Translations under genes and position numbers: made by a program
Source: Alphaproteobacteria bacterium
GTDB taxonomy: Bacteria; Pseudomonadota; Alphaproteobacteria; UBA8366
DNA: 64,000 nt
Assembly: GCA_028281325.1 (NCBI GenBank)
Contig: JANQKC010000025.1
Span: forward strand, 24,782-88,781
Direction of reading: 5' to 3'
Shown here: positions 61,810 through 64,000 of the stretch, piece after piece
How the letters are laid out: every line of letters starts with the position of its first letter
How positions within the stretch are numbered: position 1 is the first letter of the stretch
The notes under the pieces: model-generated
What the model was told of the DNA's origin: nothing
The model's database searches: none
Seen by the model: only the letters and a program-made list of their open reading frames with translations

Positions 61810-62187
61810 TCAGCCCTCCACCGGATCGAAGACGGGATAGACCGGCTGGTCGTCGGTGCCGGGGATCATCCGCACCTTCACGCGCATGCCGATCTTGACG
61901 TCGGCTGGGTCGATGTTCTCGACGCGGCTCATCATGCGAAAGCCTTCGTCGAGATCGATCATCGAGACGTCATACGGCTCGCCGTTGCGCGGGTGCAGGG
62001 TGGTGGTGGCATAGACGGTGCCGAGACCCTTGCTGACCTTCCATTCCAGCGCGCCGCCGGTTTTCGGGGCGACCAGGCGCGGATAGAACACCGCCTCGCC
62101 GTCTTCGGTGACTTGATACGCAAGGTCGCCCTTGTCGCAGTATTCCCGGAATACCGCGAGCGGCGACGTTTCCGCCCTCTCGGACAT
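61810..62187 (-). CDS. DUF35 OB-fold protein, partner of the thiolase-like protein
   Basis: A 125-residue protein. ATG at 62187 has GGGAG about 10 nt upstream; the ATG at 62205 has none. The OB fold is visible (GLGTVYATTTLHPRNGEPYD, VKIGMRVKVRMI). The N-terminal zinc ribbon usual for DUF35 has lost its Cys residues (AVFYPRLVAPKTGGALEWK). In Ltp-type aldolases and acyl-CoA complexes the DUF35 protein forms a heteromer with the thiolase-like chain. Confidence 0.8.
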   Translation of the reverse strand: MSERAETSPLAVFREYCDKGDLAYQVTEDGEAVFYPRLVAPKTGGALEWKVSKGLGTVYATTTLHPRNGEPYDVSMIDLDEGFRMMSRVENIDPADVKIGMRVKVRMIPGTDDQPVYPVFDPVEG

Positions 62188-62344
62188 ACTCAGTAACTCC
62201 CTCATTGTGGTTGCGGACGCGCATTGCCGCGCGCCCCTGGTTGGGCCGGCCCGATTATGCGGCGGGACCGCCCGCTTGTCACATCGCGGGGCGGTGGTCT
62301 GTGATAACGGGCCGTGCGTTTACCCCGCCACTGCCGCCCGGTCG

Positions 62345-64000
62345 TCAGAACAGGAAGGCCCACACCTCGCCGAGCCGGGTCGCCACTTGCGGCCAGGCCC
62401 ACACCATCACAATCGCCGTCGCCGCGACGGCGGTGATGTTTTGCGCCGCGGCGAAGAATTTGAACATGTTACGCCAAAATACATAGTCGCCGCGTTCGGT
62501 TTTGCCGGTAATAGCATAACTGCGATGCATTCCGGCGCGCGCGGCCCGCGTCGCGAAATAGCACAGCACGAAGATCAGCAGCGACGTGAGCAGCAGTTTC
62601 GGCGTTGTAATCTTGGGCAACGCGGCGAGTATATCCGTCGTTCCGCCCGGCATGGCGCCGACAATGGCATTTGCAACGGGTTTCGCCCAGGCGGTTCCCT
62701 GATGATGCAGCAGCCCCACCAACGCGCCGCCGCCCAGCATCGCCATTGCCAATGTGGCCGGTGTTTTCTTCAGCCAATCGGCGGCGGATTTATCGGCGGT
62801 GGCATCCCGGTCGATTTGCGCGTCGTCGTCGAAACGATGGACCAGCAGGAATGGCCAATAGATTAGACAGCTTGCCTTCAGCGAGAACCGATAAAGCCAA
62901 GCAAACAAAAAGAAAACGCCGAGGAATGTAAAGCCGATCCCGCTCACCAGACGATTTTTCATTCGATATTCAAGAATCTGATGTAGATATTTCGGATTGG
63001 CTGCAAAGTTCTGCCGCAAGTCGGACATGGTCAGCAGACCGTCCCGCTGGGTCGCATAGTTATCCTCCGCGCCCGGCACGAGTTCGGGCGGATAGAACAG
63101 GTCGGTTTCCCTGACGAGGCGGCCAAGGTTTGCGGGGATTGCGGCAAAGGATTGCCAGCGCCAGCCGAACTGCAGCGCCGTGAGCGGCTTGATGAAAAGC
63201 GAAGCGATCCCCATGACCAGAATGACGCCGGCGAGTTTCAGCGGTTTTCCTTCGAGGTCGCCGGATCGGATGCCGAGGCAGCGGCCCAATCCCGCGAATC
63301 GTTCCACGCCGCAAATGATCGACTCGTTGGTGCGCATCAGCAGCAAGGGCGCAACCGCTGCGCCCGTTAGCAACGGCCAAGCGAATTCGAACGCGATGGC
63401 GGTCATTAGCAAGCCAATGCAAATCGCGGTTTCCGTGACCGCCCAAACGCTTGTTTTTCGATCCTCCGGATTTGCCTGGGCTGCGTTCACCGCGCGGCTT
63501 ATCGGCGTGGAGCGCTTCACCCATCCGCCGCCCGATTTCTTCATGTCGAAATAGTTCCTGATTGCGGGCAGCCCGGCTTCGGCGACCTTGGCGGGCGGAT
63601 CTCGGAGAGGATTGCCTAATAAATAAACGGTTTCCAAAGCGGGCATTGTGGCGAGCTGTTCCGGCAACCGGTTTAGCTGGTTGTGGCTCAGGTCCAGGGA
63701 GGTCAGCGCAGTGAGGTTGCCGATGCGGTCGGGCAGGGTTCGGAGATGGTTGCCGCTCAGGTCCAGGGTTTCCAGCGCGGTGAGGTCGCCGATGCGGTCG
63801 GGCAGGGTTCGGAGATGGTTGCCGTACAGGTCCAGGGATGTCAGCGCGGTAAGGTCGCCGAGGCGGTCGGGCAGGATTTGGAGATCGTTGCCGCCCAGGT
63901 ACAGGGAGGTCAGCGCGGTGAGGTCGCCGATGCGGTCGGGCAGGGTTCGGAGACTGTTGCCGACCAGGTCCAGGGTTTCCAGCGCGGTGAGGTCGCCGAT
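62345..64000 (-). CDS. Leucine-rich-repeat protein with polytopic membrane domain, N-terminus beyond the window
   Basis: At least 552 residues, open to the right edge. The visible N-terminal part has five or more 23-residue LRRs of the type LTALTSLDLSGNHLRTLPDR. A linker (PAIRNYFDMKKSGGGWVKR) resembles the LRR exit of ROCO-like proteins but no GTPase follows. The last about 400 residues hold about seven hydrophobic segments (first near TETAICIGLLMTAIAFEFAW, last near the C-terminus). I do not recognise a described family with this order. The signal or earlier domains lie outside the window. Confidence 0.75.
   Translation of the reverse strand: MGDLTALETLDLVGNSLRTLPDRIGDLTALTSLYLGGNDLQILPDRLGDLTALTSLDLYGNHLRTLPDRIGDLTALETLDLSGNHLRTLPDRIGNLTALTSLDLSHNQLNRLPEQLATMPALETVYLLGNPLRDPPAKVAEAGLPAIRNYFDMKKSGGGWVKRSTPISRAVNAAQANPEDRKTSVWAVTETAICIGLLMTAIAFEFAWPLLTGAAVAPLLLMRTNESIICGVERFAGLGRCLGIRSGDLEGKPLKLAGVILVMGIASLFIKPLTALQFGWRWQSFAAIPANLGRLVRETDLFYPPELVPGAEDNYATQRDGLLTMSDLRQNFAANPKYLHQILEYRMKNRLVSGIGFTFLGVFFLFAWLYRFSLKASCLIYWPFLLVHRFDDDAQIDRDATADKSAADWLKKTPATLAMAMLGGGALVGLLHHQGTAWAKPVANAIVGAMPGGTTDILAALPKITTPKLLLTSLLIFVLCYFATRAARAGMHRSYAITGKTERGDYVFWRNMFKFFAAAQNITAVAATAIVMVWAWPQVATRLGEVWAFLF
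63679..64000. repeat. Tandem 69-bp repeats coding for LRRs
   Basis: Units start at 63679, 63748, 63817, 63886 and 63955, exactly 69 bp apart. Each codes one 23-residue LRR, and the units are highly similar at DNA level, which implies recent expansion. The array runs past the window edge. Confidence 0.85.

Noticed and set aside
63679..64000. CRISPR array
   Set aside because: The 69-bp units have no unique spacers and code in frame for leucine-rich repeats.

Overview
The window is GC-rich and densely coded. It looks like the chromosome of a free-living, metabolically versatile alphaproteobacterium, possibly of the Rhodospirillales type. The reasons are tripartite tricarboxylate transporters, CoxMSL-type hydroxylases, FdsA/B-type soluble formate dehydrogenase, SorAB, a Zur-ZnuABC locus, two ECF sigma/anti-sigma pairs and many TauD/TfdA-type oxygenases. 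The taxon is an inference. I see no rRNA, tRNA, CRISPR, transposase or phage gene.

Layout. (1) 1-11680 is a coherent C2/C1 acid module: oxalyl-CoA decarboxylase (cut by the left edge), a GntR regulator, TctA-TctB-TctC uptake system, and a divergent operon with a divergent SucC/SucD-like ADP-forming CoA ligase and a two-subunit NAD-linked formate dehydrogenase. A 13-bp-arm palindrome before gntR and a related site between tctC and sucC point to one regulon, most simply for oxalate to formate to CO2. (2) 11705-17739: queuosine-precursor transporter, an ABC/FtsX/HlyD export operon, and a LuxR-type regulator with a degenerate receiver. (3) 17740-24597: terminators in a gene-free stretch, small secreted and PRC-barrel proteins, ECF sigma/anti-sigma pair 1, a copper P-type ATPase with a MerR-type promoter, and a MerR regulator fused to an ABC-like ATPase domain.

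(4) 24698-37439 is a catabolic region: quinone-oxidoreductase-like reductase, a molybdenum hydroxylase operon (FAD, 2Fe-2S and Mo subunits plus amidohydrolase), two TauD-type dioxygenases, enoyl-CoA hydratase, class III CoA-transferase preceded by a 38-residue ORF, and an Asp/Glu racemase-like protein. Inside it sits a duplicated pair of secreted Arg-rich proteins with the same tail, the same terminator and parallel TTAA-type direct repeats upstream. (5) 37594-43850: parvulin, ABM monooxygenase, DUF983 protein, and the zinc locus zur-znuC-znuB / znuA plus a His-rich outer-membrane barrel. Two similar Zur-box-like sites precede znuA/zur and the barrel gene.

(6) 43866-50989: FecR-RTX protein, ribokinase, universal stress protein, acidic small protein, HutF, MsrA. 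(7) 51125-56644: UbiD/UbiX decarboxylase pair, TauD-type dioxygenases three and four, a dienelactone hydrolase, and two palindromic intergenic repeats. (8) 56747-64000: NTF2-like secreted protein, ECF pair 2 directly before SorA/SorB sulfite dehydrogenase, a thiolase-like/DUF35 pair, and a leucine-rich-repeat polytopic membrane protein that runs off the right edge.

Main points for a second look: the ADP-forming ligase in an oxalate module, the MerR-ATPase fusion, the duplicated Arg-rich secreted proteins with PmrA-like repeats, four TauD-type paralogues in 26 kb, and the LRR membrane protein.
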